Below, piece after piece: positions 33,925 to 46,157 of a stretch of DNA of 64,000 nucleotides. Each line of letters opens with the position of its first letter. Position 1 is the first letter of the stretch. A program made the translations under genes and the position numbers. Origin of the DNA: Medicago truncatula (Eukaryota; Streptophyta; Magnoliopsida; Fabales; Fabaceae); the NCBI RefSeq assembly GCF_003473485.1, contig NC_053042.1:49873762-49937761 (forward strand), written 5' to 3'. Below the pieces are notes generated by a model, which worked only from the letters and a program-made list of their open reading frames with translations, was not told the DNA's origin and did not search any database.

Positions 33925-35042
33925 TTTTTTTTTAAACTGATGCCAACAACATCAAAACATTAGTATATTAAACCAAAAAAAAATACAAAATAGAAACATG
34001 GGACCGAATCAAAACCTTTTCAAAAGGTGTTGAATCTGAAGTTGGGCATACCCAATATATTCCTAATGTCCTCTCCTCTAATTAAATCAGGGATAATATA
34101 AGACCAAAATAACTCAAAAGAGGGAAAATAAAGGTATAGGTTAGCAAGACTCTCAGCACAATCATTACTTCTTTGTAGACATGGGACACTACAAATCTCA
34201 TGTTTCTTAATCTAACTAAACAATTTTGTCATCTGTTTCTTAAACACCAAGGAACCACTGAGTTTGACTTGAAGGCCAAGTTAACTAGTTGCGAATCAGA
34301 TTCTAGCCAAACATTTTGGAAGCCTTTGAGAGAGGCTATTTCAATAGCAGTCATGACAGCCACAAGTTCAGCGCGCAAAGCATTTTTGCTGCCTAAGAAT
34401 TGCGAGAAGCAACCAATGAAAACACCATCGGAGTCTCTAAAAATGCCACCTGCAGAAGCTCTAACTGGATTTTTGATGGATGCTTCATCTGTGTTGACTT
34501 TGATCCAAGAGGTTAAAGGAGGGAACCAAAAGACCTCTTTAATGGATGGAGCGTTTGGTGCCTTTTATGTTAACCTTGCAAGCTTTAAGGATGCTAAACT
34601 CAAGCATGTCACATCTATCCGATTTCTTAGTTTTATTGCCCGCAATTGAGGTTTTAGCAATGATTTCGTTGATAGAAGATTTCCAATGCAAGGTCTTGTC
34701 CTGGAACCTAATTTGATTTCTTTTGTGCCAAATGGAGTTGAGAATATTAACCATACAAGATTTAATAACCAACCTACATTGATGAGACCAATTTCTTTCT
34801 AGTAACAGTCAAAAGTCTTCTACCGAATTGAACTGAAGAGAAGTATTAAGAAGAGAAAACAGCCAATTCCAAAGTTTCATTGCAAAGGAGCACCGGAAGA
34901 AGAGATGAAACGTGGATTCCTCTTCAGAGTAGCAAGATGAACACATGGAAGGATTAGTAACCCCTTTTGTCTTCATATTCTCATTTGTGGGAACTTTGTT
35001 ATGCATAATCCTCCAAACAAGCAAAGACTGTGGGAACTTTCT
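33925..35042 (-). mobile_element. 5'-truncated LINE with exact 15-bp target duplication
   Basis: AGATGTTCTAAGTTT is present at 33910-33924 and 35043-35057. On the minus strand the insert starts in the zf-RVT region (LVWRIMHNKVPTNENM, MCSSCYSEEESTFHLFFRCS), continues with INSIWHKRNQIRFQDK-like sequence and an RNase H block, and ends in an A tail next to the left duplication. Several frame breaks are present. The plus-strand frame 34200-34649 is antisense to it. Confidence 0.9.
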
Positions 35043-35164
35043 AGATGTTCTAAGTTTCTTTTGCGGTCAAAATAATAACTTTTCAATAACCTATAATTAT
35101 ATGTGTTTGATGTATTCCTTTTAGTCTTGCTTTTACTTTTTACGGTTGTAGATTCTTAATTTTG

Positions 35165-35385
35165 GATCTGTTTGGATTCACTTATTTTAAATTTATACAA
35201 AATAACTTATGTAAATAAAAAAAATATTAATGTATTATTTATAAATTTGTTAGGTTAATTTATGAAAAAACAACTTATGAATATACAATTTTGTTAATAA
35301 GATCTTATAAATTAATATAAAAATTTATTTATTTGTATAAGCATTTTTTCGTAAACTCAAAATAAGTTCAATCCAAACAGACACT
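35165..35385. mobile_element. MITE with TCTGTTTGGATT ends
   Basis: Left end GATCTGTTTGGATT followed by CACTTATTTTAAATTT; right end AAACTCAAAATAAGTTCAATCCAAACAGACA. These are imperfect inverted repeats of about 30 bp. Non-coding. Related at the ends to the intron MITEs at 20421 and 24410. Confidence 0.65.
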
Positions 35386-36740
35386 TTAATGTCCACAAGT
35401 TCTAACGAGCAAAAATATTAAATTTGTTATGATATATTAACATATATTTTGTGACAACATATATATATCCCTATCATATATTGGCATGGTGTTTTGAAGA
35501 TTTTTTCTTTTGCTTTTATAAAAATACCTCTGTATGCATAAAGTTGTCAAAATAGTAGTTGAAAAAAATTGTCGTACGCAAACTAGGATTAAATAATAGT
35601 CGGGCTATCTATTTCATGATTACCATTGAAAAGAAACCTTTGACTACATGTGATCATGTTGGGTTTCCAGACAAAAGGCAATAACTAAAAATAAAATAAA
35701 AAGTATATCTCTCCGCTCCCTTTTGAACCGTGTTACTATGGCCGTTTATGAGAATTTGGTGTTTTAAAGCAAACCTACAATTTGAATTAAATTTTTAAAG
35801 TGATTTTGATAGAAGAGTTTGGGATTATGGAAGGCTAGGAACTAACTCTCTTTATAACATCACAATAAATTATAAATTGATCACCAAAGAACCAAGTCTA
35901 TTACTAACAACCATACCTCCCATTAGAATTTAAGTAATTTTTTTAGGGTCTAATGAACCTCAAAAAAAATTTGTTAAGACCAAATTTTATATTTTTTTTT
36001 TTGATCTAGGAAAGCCGCTCTCTTCGTTATGCCTTGGATGTTACATAACTAAATGGAACTATAAAAGTATAGAAAGTAGGAGGAAAAAATTAATTTTAAA
36101 CTTTTTCGTAAAAGAGAAGTTCTTCATCATCTAAAAATATAATTAGAAAAAAAGAAGAAACTCGGAGACAATATAAAAGAGAACAAAAACAAAAGAAAAT
36201 ACATATCATAAGTTTAAGTATGCTTTTTACTCTCTTAAATAAATGTATGATATAATGGGAATCATAATATCAAGATTTTATATGAATTTTGCTAACATTT
36301 TATCATAACAAGAATAAATATATTAAAATCTAGACATTTTTTAAATAAAAAATATAGACATTGAATGCAATAGGAATGTGGACCATAATAATGATAAAAT
36401 AATTAGCTGTAAGTATGTCCCAGTGGTGATCAAGCTGTATTGAAAGGTGCAGCGGGTGATCTACAAAACAGTTCGCAACGATGGAGCCTTGGACAACGGA
36501 CAACGTCGGTGCCCCATCTGTCCCCTGTGCAAACTGGGAAGTCTACAAAACTATTTTTTTTAATTGGTGCTTGTGAAAAATTATACATTACTGTAGAACC
36601 TAAAATTTGCATGACTTCAAAAGAACAAAAAACCTATAATTTAAAAAATTTAGAATAAAGATTCAATGATTTCATTCTAAAATCTAGTGAGATATACAAA
36701 GCGGTGGATGATAAAAAAAACATAGTATAGTACTATATAC
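35386..36740. other. Spacer, no gene seen
   Basis: AT-rich. The opposed frames at 36430-36658 overlap each other in a locally GC-richer patch with no recognisable motif, so neither is called. Confidence 0.45.
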
Positions 36741-36748
36741 ATTGTGAT

Positions 36749-36930
36749 TAGGGGTGGCAATGAACCGAACCAATTCGATTAGTGTTCGTAATTCGATTCG
36801 ATAATTGATTCGTCGAACTTGGTTCATGAACTAAATGAGCCGAACTTGAGCTGAAAATTAAGTTCGCTAACTAATTGAGCTGAACTTGAACTATATATAG
36901 GTCGACTCGTTTGGTTCATGAGATGACTCG

Positions 36931-36993
<63 letters not shown>

Positions 36994-37547
36994 CTTTAAA
37001 AACTAAGACAAGCACTTAACAATAATAGGATAAAAATGAGCTACATTAAAATTAATAGACAACACTATGCACAGTGTTGTTGTAGTTTTTAAGGATTTCA
37101 AAACTAAGATAGTCCCGCTGCGGAACATGCATGAAAAATGGAGGATACGATTATCTGTAATAAGATAAACACATGACACAAGAAGGCAAAACTGGATTTG
37201 GTGGTTGCATACCTAAGTTAATTACTAACTGTAATAATAGCCTCATCGAGTCCATTAAAAATTGGTATAAATTCCAATATATTTATGTGTCAAAAATTTA
37301 AATTTTTTGACTTTTTAGTTTCGTGTTCAAGTGGCTTTACTCATTTTCATACTGAAAGTTATGCGCTTTGAACAAACGAATTGAACCTAATGAGCCGAAC
37401 CAAACTGTTCGTGAACTTTAAACGAGCCGAACTTGAACTAAAAAAAGCTCGTGTCAAACTCGAATCGAGGTTCGAACCGAACTAATTCTTAACGAGTCAA
37501 GTTGAGCTTAAACAGGTTCGATTCAACTCGACTCATTTCCAGCCCTA
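36749..37547. mobile_element. Non-autonomous hAT element related by its ends to the 4.5-kb hAT
   Basis: It starts TAGGGGTGGCAATGA and ends TCATTTCCAGCCCTA. The flanks ATTGTGAT (36741-36748) and ATTGTGAC (37548-37555) form an 8-bp target duplication with one mismatch. Subterminal DNA is rich in GAACCGAAC / GTTCGGCTC words in both orientations. A long (AT)n tract at about 36933-36991 fills part of the interior. No transposase. Confidence 0.82.
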
Positions 37548-37555
37548 ATTGTGAC

Positions 37556-38117
37556 GCTTGTCAAAGAGTAAACTACATATCCTTAAAAAAAAAAAAAAAA
37601 AAAAAAAAGAGTAAACTACATTAATAGTTTAATACTTCTCTCAACCAAAAAAAAAAGTTTAATACTAGTTTAATCTTATCTTATATTCGTACGCACGGGC
37701 ATATTTATCTTCGGACAACACAAGTTAAAACAACATACAATTGTACCACGATGCTTGACAAAGCGTGTATCGACAACATACATTCGCATCTCAATTTTCG
37801 GATGAAGCACGTCCCAACAAATACATTAATATTAATATCAAATACATTGATAAATATTCAAAGTAATTACTATTGAAATTAATCTTTAAGACAAAAATAA
37901 CTATGGAGCTAATAAAATTCCAAAAATATATATACTATGGCGTTCAACACTTTCAATAAAGGCGAATATTATATCACGAACATCAAATCCACAACACCAA
38001 GACTTTCTTACTAACGAAAACTAAAACATTCCTAGTACTTAAACATTTTTAAAACCTTCACACATAACATTGGTAATTGAGGTCAACGGTGTCGATCGTC
38101 AACAATATTTAAGATCT
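37556..38117. other. Spacer with poly-A run
   Basis: A 24-base A-run at about 37585-37608. No gene or recognisable repeat otherwise. Confidence 0.45.
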
Positions 38118-38339
38118 TTATGATTGTATCTGATGACCAACACATTCACATGGCACACAATCTTCACCAAAACTTGTACAGGGAGGAGATTGAAAATCAA
38201 TAACAATGTATTCTTCTTGTACAACCCCACCATCAACAACATCATCCAAAACTACATCCGGATTATCTATGGTCATTCGTATCCCTTCATCAAAATGATC
38301 CAAAAACCAATAACTTGTTAATCTTTGCTGACACTGCAT
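38118..38339 (-). CDS. Unrecognised small open frame, coding-like composition
   Basis: A 73-residue frame (MQCQQRLTSYWFLDHFDEGI..., ending CECVGHQIQS). It is acidic in the middle (DNPDVVLDDVVDGG) and has four Cys near the C-terminus (CTSF, CVPCEC). Codon use looks more gene-like than the surrounding AT-rich frames. It may be a last exon, since CAG precedes TGTCAGCAAAG at its start. I do not recognise the family, and its relation to the gene remnant just upstream is unclear. Confidence 0.35.
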   Translation of the reverse strand: MQCQQRLTSYWFLDHFDEGIRMTIDNPDVVLDDVVDGGVVQEEYIVIDFQSPPCTSFGEDCVPCECVGHQIQS

Positions 38340-38645
38340 TTTTTACCTAAACAAAGATTAAAACCCAATTTCAAGAGTAACAAAAAGGCAATTATAAGTA
38401 TTTTATTTTATCCATAGTGTTCCTTCAAAAAAGATTTTTATAAAATAAAATAATGTTATAACTGATTTTATTAAAAAAATCAAAGCATAACTTGAAGAAG
38501 ATAAAAGAAACATGCTAAACTTCCTAACCTTGAAGAAAAAAAGACACCATTCACTAACTGTTAGGGTACATAGAAGTCAATTTAAAAAGTAGTACAACTA
38601 ATTAATAGCAAATGTAATATAGTCAAATTATGAAGATGGAGGCCA

Positions 38646-39949
38646 CTACAATCCAGCATCTTTCATCCTTTCACAAAGCTCAACTTGAAGCTCATTTTCC
38701 ATCTTGCTTTCATCATCCCACATCCCATCATACTGCACTTTCATCTCATAACTACTATCATATGCAATGATGGCTCTAGCCAAAATGTTTGGTGCATACA
38801 ATTACTTAGCATTTTCTGCAGGTACATAATTGCATACAATTACAACACAGTTCGGCAGAAAGAACATAAAAGACACACATTATTGAAATCTCCAAAAGTT
38901 AGGGAGAAAAAATCAAGATGCATGTGACATGAAGATAGAATAGATGGAAGGATATAGTGAATAACATGCATTAAGGCAAGTATCTTGGTTCTAATGTGAA
39001 TCCCAAGAGAATCACAATCATACATATAACTCCTTTACCTTTGTCTAATGATGCATTGAATAATTGTTAAAAAAAAAAGAGTGAAATAAAAGATGTAAGA
39101 GGAGTATGAATATTAGAAATTGGAACCAAGAAAATATAAAACCTGTCACCTAGCACTATGGTTTCTAGGCACCTGCATTGAATATAGATGATGAAATGTT
39201 CCCTGCCACTAAATGACAACATATAAGTTTGAGTCTTGCAGCTTAATTCCTATTGTGTGTAACAGTTTGAGCCAGACTATCATAGTCCACGTACAGTTCC
39301 ACACCATTTCAGGATCACAATTTAATCATGATAAATTATTTTGTTTTGAACTCTTGCGTGTTAGTTGAAATAAGGTTTTTCTCTCCCTCTCTTTTCAAAT
39401 AAATCTGATGAGCAAAGAAAAAAGAAAGATAATTTAGAAATTTACCAATCTATGTATGCAGGATATGGATTAGGCTTATGGCAAAACAAATCAAAAACTA
39501 ATAAGCAAGTTAATTGAAATATTCATGAATAAAAAAAAAAAGGAACGGCATCAAACCAGGTGATGCTAATGTTGATGAGGATTCACTTCTGCATTTTATC
39601 AAACACGTTGTGTGCATATATGAATCTGAAAAAGAGCAATACAAGATTAAAAGATATGATTAAATTAGATTTCAAATGCACACACAATCAATATGCATAA
39701 TATAAACATCAATAAGTGAATCACTAAACTATATATAGCTGATGTGAAAATAAACAAAAACGCAAGATTTGAAGAGGATGCAACAATGAAAAATAAACAT
39801 AAAACATGAGAAAAAATGGATTTTGATACCTTTGAATAACAAATTCATATTCTGCAATTGACAAAGACGGAACTTTACCTCCTTGTTTCTGTTTAATCCA
39901 GTCATGAAGAAGTTATGCAAATTCTTTTGGGAACTTTCCTACCCAAAAT
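38646..39949 (-). pseudogene. Unrecognised multi-exon gene remnant with two in-frame TAA codons
   Basis: Three exons can be chained with correct GT-AG borders and matching phases: 39949-39830, 39588-39557 and 38815-38646. The chain reads FWVGKFPKEFA, stop, LLHDWIKQKQGGKVPSLSIA..., then RSESSSTLASPE, then NAK, stop, LYAPNILARAIIAYDSSYEM and an acidic C-terminus ending CERMKDAGL and TAG. Both premature stops are TAA, one C-to-T change from CAA (Gln). Otherwise the exons look selected for protein. The 5' part is unresolved; a piece near 40050-40130 (KMEKSLDSLLW or a DELGHEDEDGE frame) may belong. I cannot name the family. Alternatively only parts are exonic. Confidence 0.5.
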
Positions 39950-40714
39950 CTGTTTCAGCTTAAATTGGAGATGGGAAACACAAACAAATAATATTTCATA
40001 CAAAAGTAGATAAAAACAATTAATCAATAAACAATAAACAAAAATCAAAAGCATACCCACAACAAAGAATCAAGTGATTTCTCCATCTTCATCTTCATGA
40101 CCAAGCTCATCATGAGACGATGGAGCAAACACACACACAAGGCAGGCTTATATAGAAAATGGGAACCACCTACTCGACAAATGAAGGAACTCAAAAGCAA
40201 GAAATAATGGAGCTCGTACTCACTGATCCGCCACGAAACGCGCCAACCATGACAAATTCAATGGTACACTGACAAACAGTATAATTTTACCGGGAAGGAG
40301 CGATAACACTGTAAGGATGTACCCTGACACAAAAATCCCTATGGACCCGCAAGAGAAGAAATGGATTTCACGAAAACGACAACGGGACGCGAGCGGTGGT
40401 GGGGAAACCCTTGCAAATCGGTCGATCTACAGGATCCTTTGAAGAACAGTGAGATTTATTGATTGATTAAGGGATTTCTGAAATAATAACAACATTATTA
40501 ACAATTAGTCATAAATATTATGGGTAATACACATTTGGATCAACTAATACTAAGATCAAAAGGTTCTTCAAAAATTCAACACAAATCTCTATTCACAACG
40601 ACTAAAGAAAATAACAATTTTTATAACCATTTAAGGATGTTTAGTATTAAATTATAAGTTCTTCAATAACTGCATCATAAATAAATGCTCCAAGGATTCT
40701 TGAAAACCACATTT

Positions 40715-42445
40715 GTTTTTTTTGAACAAATCAAAATGGATTTATATTAATCAAACAACAATGATCACCCTGCACAAGGAATGCAAAAGGGGAGCATCGG
40801 GTAAAAACTTACAAAGTCATGATGCCAACAAACAAGAGCACCACCTAACCAAACCCACCTAAATACAACATAGCACCCATACAATGAATAGGGTGTTTCC
40901 ACCAATCATGATAAGAATAAGCAAAAGCCACCTGTTTAGATCTCAACCATAAAAAAGAATAACGTTTAACTATTTCTATGAGGTTGAAAAGTTCGGAACC
41001 GGTATTTTGAAAAACCCGATTATTCCTTTCCTTCCAAATCACCCAAATAGTGGTAAACCAAATAACCCTGAAAAAAGAATATGTGTGAAGTGGCATTCCG
41101 GCCATCTTAGTGAACCGGAGAAAGTGATGTCGAAGTTCACCAGCATATACGAAAGAAATACATAACTAATTGCTTACAATAGCCCACAAATAACCAGCCA
41201 TTGAACAATGAAGAAAAAGATGTTCCACCGACTCTGTTGAATCACACCCAAACACACAAAATGTGTCAGCCGAAGTGAGAACGCCCCGATGCTCTAGACC
41301 TGTTCACCATAGCGCCATTGCTTGACAAAAAGGTGTAGACTCCCCTCACCGAGTAACCATGAATGGGATCTAACAGCCATTTGTCACGAACAGTTTCCTG
41401 CAAAAAGATGTTAGATAATAACAGAGAACACTCCCTCAAAGAATCATCCTCCCACGCAAATAATTGACGTCTCCACACCCATGCCCTACCATCAAACTCC
41501 CAACCACGCCTCTCCATATCCCTCGTCGTACTCTCCTTTTCCAACGTCAAAGAAAAAAGACGAGGAAACCTCATCCGTAACGGTAAATCCCCAATCCATT
41601 TATCATACCAAAATAAAGTATTTCGCCCATCCCCTACCACCCTACTCACATTACTTTCGAACCAATTTCCTCCCCCCACACCTATCCCTTCACGGATATG
41701 ACACACCATTTTCCACCATGCCGATGATAAACTACCCCCTACCTAATACGACCACCCTCTTCACTATACTTGGCTTTCAACACTCGATACCACAACTCAT
41801 CCCTCTCCGCAAGCATTCTCCAACACCATTTACGACAGGCGACCCACAATACGATCAATGACAGGTTTTCAAAAACTCAACTTTCTTGAGTCCCCACCAA
41901 TGGGCACTCCCAAATAAATAAAAGGAAAATTACCTCTACGACAATTTCCTCAACGCCGAGGCCTCCGCTAACCAATAATCAGAGATGTTCACTCCCGTTA
42001 ACATACTTTTATGGAAATTCACTTTGAGACCAGATATCTCCTCAAACAAGAGCAGCACCGCCCTCATAGTTCGCACATTCAGCCAACTTTTTTCACCAAT
42101 GATAAGAGTGCCGTCCGCAAACTGAAGGTGCGTGACACGAACAACACTCCCGTTTCCAACACCGAAACCGTGGTACATATCAGCCCCCACCACTGCATTC
42201 ATCAAAATACTAAATCCTTCAGCTGCCAATAAAAATAAGAAAGGTGATAGGGGATCCCCTTGCCGAAGACCACGCTTAATCTGAAATTCCTCCGTTGGAC
42301 TCCCATTTACAAGGATCGATGTCATTGCTGTCCCAACACACTCATTTATCCATTTCCGTCAAAGAGTTGGAAAATTCATATTTACCATTACCGCCTCTAG
42401 ATAACTCAAATCAACCGAATCACATGCCTTCTTGAAATCAACTTT
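40715..42445 (-). mobile_element. 5'-truncated LINE with RT and zf-RVT regions
   Basis: On the minus strand the insert begins inside reverse transcriptase (VDFKKACDSVDLSYLEAVM). It continues GSPTEEFQIKRGLRQGDPLS, THLQFADGTLIIGEKSWLNV and EISGLKVNFHKSM (41936-42325), then the connecting region (41266-41709, GDGRNTLFWYDKWIGDLPLR), then the C-terminal IWVIWKERNNRVF (40845-41105). It ends with an A tail at about 40711-40722. The catalytic box reads FADG instead of the usual FADD, so the enzyme is dead in addition to the frame breaks. Confidence 0.88.
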
Positions 42446-42737
42446 AGTTATTGGAAAACTATATCACAAACCTTTGTAAACAATGATCAGAAAAAATTCA
42501 TTATATGAAGCATCTTTCAAAGATGTTTTAATATTCAATTTTTATTAGAGACTGAAATATCCATAACAATTTTTTGTAGTAAAAGAAAAAGTAAATGTTA
42601 TCATCTGCTATACGTACAATTTAAGGAAGTCTATATAAATATATTCTTCTAAGTCTTGCATTTAAATTTTAAATAGTTAAAGATATTTTATGAGGCGTAA
42701 TTTTAATATGGATTTATCTAACATATGCAGTATTATA

Positions 42738-43276
42738 CTCTCCTTTTTAAAATGAATGTCGTTTAACGTTTTTACATAAATATTAATAAATGCATTAATT
42801 ACAAAAAAAAAAATATTATTTTACCAGATTATCGTAATCAACGTATTAGTTTGTTTTTCATTAAAGAAAAAATAATACTTTGGAAGTTGTGTACTACCTC
42901 CGTCCCTAAGTATAGGAGCCTTTTGCCAAAATTGCGTAGATTAAGAAATTTGGTTATAGTATTAAATTTGTATATAATTACTATTGTTTTTACAATTTTA
43001 TTCTTAAGAGAGAGAGTTAATTTATATTTTCAATATAATATTTATTATTGATAGAAGAAAAAATGCAAAATAAATAAGATATGTTGGTAAAGAAATAATT
43101 AATGTACTTGGAAATACCAAAATCATCTTATAAAAAGGGACAAATTATTTTTTCAAAAGGGTCTTATAATTAGGGACGAAGGTAATATATAGTATTAATT
43201 GAAGTGTATTATTGAAAATAAAAAATTATTATTCCATTGGAAACTGAAAATGACATTCATTTTGAAACGGATGGAA
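42738..43276. mobile_element. Stowaway-like MITE, interrupted by a second MITE
   Basis: Ends CTCTCCTTTTTAAAATGAATG and CATTCATTTTGAAACGGATGG-AA, with TA on both sides. Its body matches the uninterrupted relative at 58526-58816 (shared TTAGTTTGTTTTTCATTAAAG and ATAGTATTAATTGAAG words). A second element sits inside at 42894-43185. Confidence 0.75.
42894..43185. mobile_element. Nested Stowaway-like MITE (CTACCTCCGTCCCTAA ends)
   Basis: Terminal repeats CTACCTCCGTCCCTAAGTAT and ATAATTAGGGACGAAGGTAA with TA at both sides. It lies within the outer MITE 42738-43276. Confidence 0.75.
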
Positions 43277-43589
43277 TACATGTTAAAGATAGGGATATAC
43301 GTGAGTCGGTTTAGGTTGGATTTGATCAAACCCAAGACCCGAACCATATAGGGTAGTTTGGTTTGAGTAAATTAAAATAACCACTCATTACATTATTGGT
43401 TGGTTTGGACAAACCTACTAATTTTCTGTTTGAATTAGGTTTGGTAGTGAGTTACCCAAATTAATTTTTTTATTTTTTTGTTAATATTAAATCATTGAAT
43501 GATATCAACACAACTTTACCCAAACTATAAATTAACTCTTTCTTGAATTATAAAATTATAAAAACAACAGTGATTAAAAACATTCTTCA

Positions 43590-44092
43590 TTGTACTTTCT
43601 TTGGGACGATTTGAAACTGTATTCTCTGTTGAATTGGTTTTCCACCGCTGCCCGCTAAATGTATCAGATCATTTTACTCAGTTTTGTTTTGGTGGTAGCG
43701 GATCTCAGGTGAACCACACAAATTTAAATGTCATTTGGTTTGCTACTGTGTGGGAAATCTGGAAAGAAAGAAATAACAAAATTTTCAAAGATAAACAAAG
43801 CTCAATTATGCGGATTGTGGACAAAATAAAGTCAGTTTCTTATTCGTGGTTGAAGGAAAAATTTATTCAAATCTCTCTCAATTACCATGACTGGTGGCTT
43901 AATCTCCTCGCAATGCTGGGCTACATATAGATAGTGTTATTTCTTTGGTTTTTCTTTTAGCTGTTTTTTTTTTCTTTCTTTTCCCTGTTTGTATATATTG
44001 TAGAGATTCTTTATTTTGTCCTCGGCACACCTTGTGGTAGGAATGACTTTCTGTGTTGATTAATATATTTTATTTTAGCCTCTTAAAAAAAA
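43590..44092 (+). mobile_element. LINE 3' end
   Basis: A plus-strand frame (43601-43930) encodes FATVWEIWKERNNKIFKD and ISLNYHDWWLNLLAMLGYI, the C-terminus typical of this LINE class. A 3' untranslated segment rich in T and an A-run at about 44083-44092 follow. Strongly 5'-truncated. Confidence 0.8.
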
Positions 44093-44544
44093 AACTTTAT
44101 ATAAATATCAATCTTCTTAATTCACCTAATTTTAACAAAATGGTCTTGTATATAAGGAGTGAGATAATACTTTTTGTGAGAAAATATTTTAAAATTTCTT
44201 AATATCTTCTTTAGACACGAATTAACAAGTCGCAAAAATTAATCATAAATTTCCAACTATTATCAGGTAGAGAGAGAAGAGAACGGGTCAACACAGTTTG
44301 ACAATAAACGTGTTGCAGCGACAAGCTAAGCAAAGTTGTCCGGTGGGCACAATTTTTAAGCTCAAATTAAATCCGCCGAAGCATCCAACACAATACAATC
44401 GTATTATTGCATCACAATTTTTAATCATAGAAAAGGAACGATTAATTGAAAGAAAGAAAAATCAGCATTGAATGGTGACACCAGTACATTTTTTTTAGGA
44501 AACCCCACTCTATAAAATTAGTAAGAGTCGTCCTATAAACACTA

Positions 44545-44824
44545 CTCCCTCGTTCTAAATTGTATGATGTTTTGGACATTTTACATATATTAAGAAATGT
44601 AATTAATATTGTGTGGGAAAGAGATATTATGCGTTGTTTTACAAAATTGTCCTCAATAAAAGATATGAGAAAGATAAATGAAGGAATTGAAAGAAGAGAT
44701 GACAATAAATAGTTAAGGATATAATAAAAAAAGTAACATTAATTTTTCATTGGTATTGTAAAACGATATATAATTTATGACAAATATTTTTTCTAAAGTG
44801 ACATAAAATTTGGGACGGAGGAAA
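44545..44824. mobile_element. Stowaway-like MITE
   Basis: Ends CTCCCTCGTTCTAAATTGTA and CATAAAATTTGGGACGGAGG with TA target sites. Non-coding; the minus-strand frame over it is a chance frame. Confidence 0.75.
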
Positions 44825-44870
44825 TATTTTTTTTTACCACTTTCTTTAGTACCAGTAGTTTAATTTTATT

Positions 44871-45151
44871 GCTCCCTCCGTTATTTGCAACAAAATATTA
44901 TTTTAAAAATATTAATCTATTTCACTTTTTAGTACAATGTTAATTATTTATACTCTAATTATAATTTTAATTAATATTATTTTCACCATTCTGAATTTAA
45001 TACATTCTACTTTACATTTAAGATAAAGAAGAATGCATCAATACTTGACAAAAACATTCAAAATTATTTTTCTATCTTATTCATTTATACATTTTTTCTT
45101 AATATTTGTCAAATTAACAAAAAACTCACTTATAATGAGACGGAGAAAGTA
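44871..45151. mobile_element. Stowaway-like MITE
   Basis: Ends GCTCCCTCCGTTATTTGC and TATAATGAGACGGAGAAAGT. It lies about 50 bp from the previous one; the bodies differ, so these are separate insertions. Confidence 0.68.
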
Positions 45152-46055
45152 CAATAGTTTTAAAAATTATGAACAATGTTTTTTTATGAAATTTTGATTT
45201 TGATTAAAACTAAAAATATAAATGTTTGTTGCTTTCAAGTTTTGACAAATCAAACTGACCATGATTCTATTTCAATGACATCAACACTATAAGTCTATAA
45301 TAAAAAAATATTCCTTTTTTATGACACCAACAACAATTTTTATTATAGAAAAAATTGTTTAAGGGTGTAATTGAAATAACGAAAAAGTAAGTATAAATAT
45401 ATTCATCTAGTTTGTTACACTTTTTAAGTGATAAAAGAAAGAAAAAAAAACCAAACATATATATTCATATCGTGTTGTTACATTTGTTTTAATGTTTAAA
45501 TTTATTCTTATATATTTGTTACATATGTTATTCGTATTGAAAATTGAAAATATTTTTGGAAATAAAAAAGTCAGCTCAAAAGTGCCGAAAGAAGTAGTTT
45601 TCTTTATATATAATAGTATAAATAAATCTAAAATATGTTTATTTTTTATATATATTTTTTTATACCTATTATATGTAAAAATCATTATATTAGATTCATT
45701 CATTAAATAATATATACGATCTATAATATTATATAATCTATAATACTATATAATAAAGACTATACAAATAATTAATTAAATAAATCTAAATTATAGATTT
45801 CTGCTTATAACATTGATTGGAAGATAAGTAGCGAGTAAAATATAAACAAGGGGTGAATGCCAAACCTAACCTTTACTCAAACTCTAGAACCTTCGAAGTG
45901 TACTAGAAACTGTGAGGAATCTCCGAAACCCAAACCGTTGAAACTTGTGTGAGTTTTGCGTGTTTATAAAGAATATAAAATCCCACAAGATAGAAAACTC
46001 TAATCTTCTTCTTCTTCTTGAGTCTTGTAGTTAGGGATCGTGTTAGTTTTCAAGA
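45152..46055. promoter_or_regulatory. Presumed RAR1 promoter and 5' leader
   Basis: AT-rich upstream region by position. The last 60 bases before the start codon contain a CTTCTTCTTCTTCTT tract, a common plant leader feature. No gene is seen in 45152-46000; opposed frames at 45267-45710 are low-complexity. Confidence 0.35.
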
Positions 46056-46157
46056 ATGGAGAACACAGTTGTTAAAGTTCGATGTCAAAGGATTGGTTGC
46101 AATGCTATGTTCTCCGACGACGACAATCTCGATGGTTCCTGTCAATACCATGATTTG

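Noticed and set aside
34200-34649. 149-codon plus-strand open frame
   Set aside because: It is antisense to the RNase H region of the LINE inserted at 33925-35042.
41481-41861. 126-codon plus-strand open frame
   Set aside because: Antisense shadow of the LINE at 40715-42445.
45267-45710. Three overlapping frames in both orientations
   Set aside because: Very AT-rich, Ile/Phe/Lys-dominated translations typical of chance frames.
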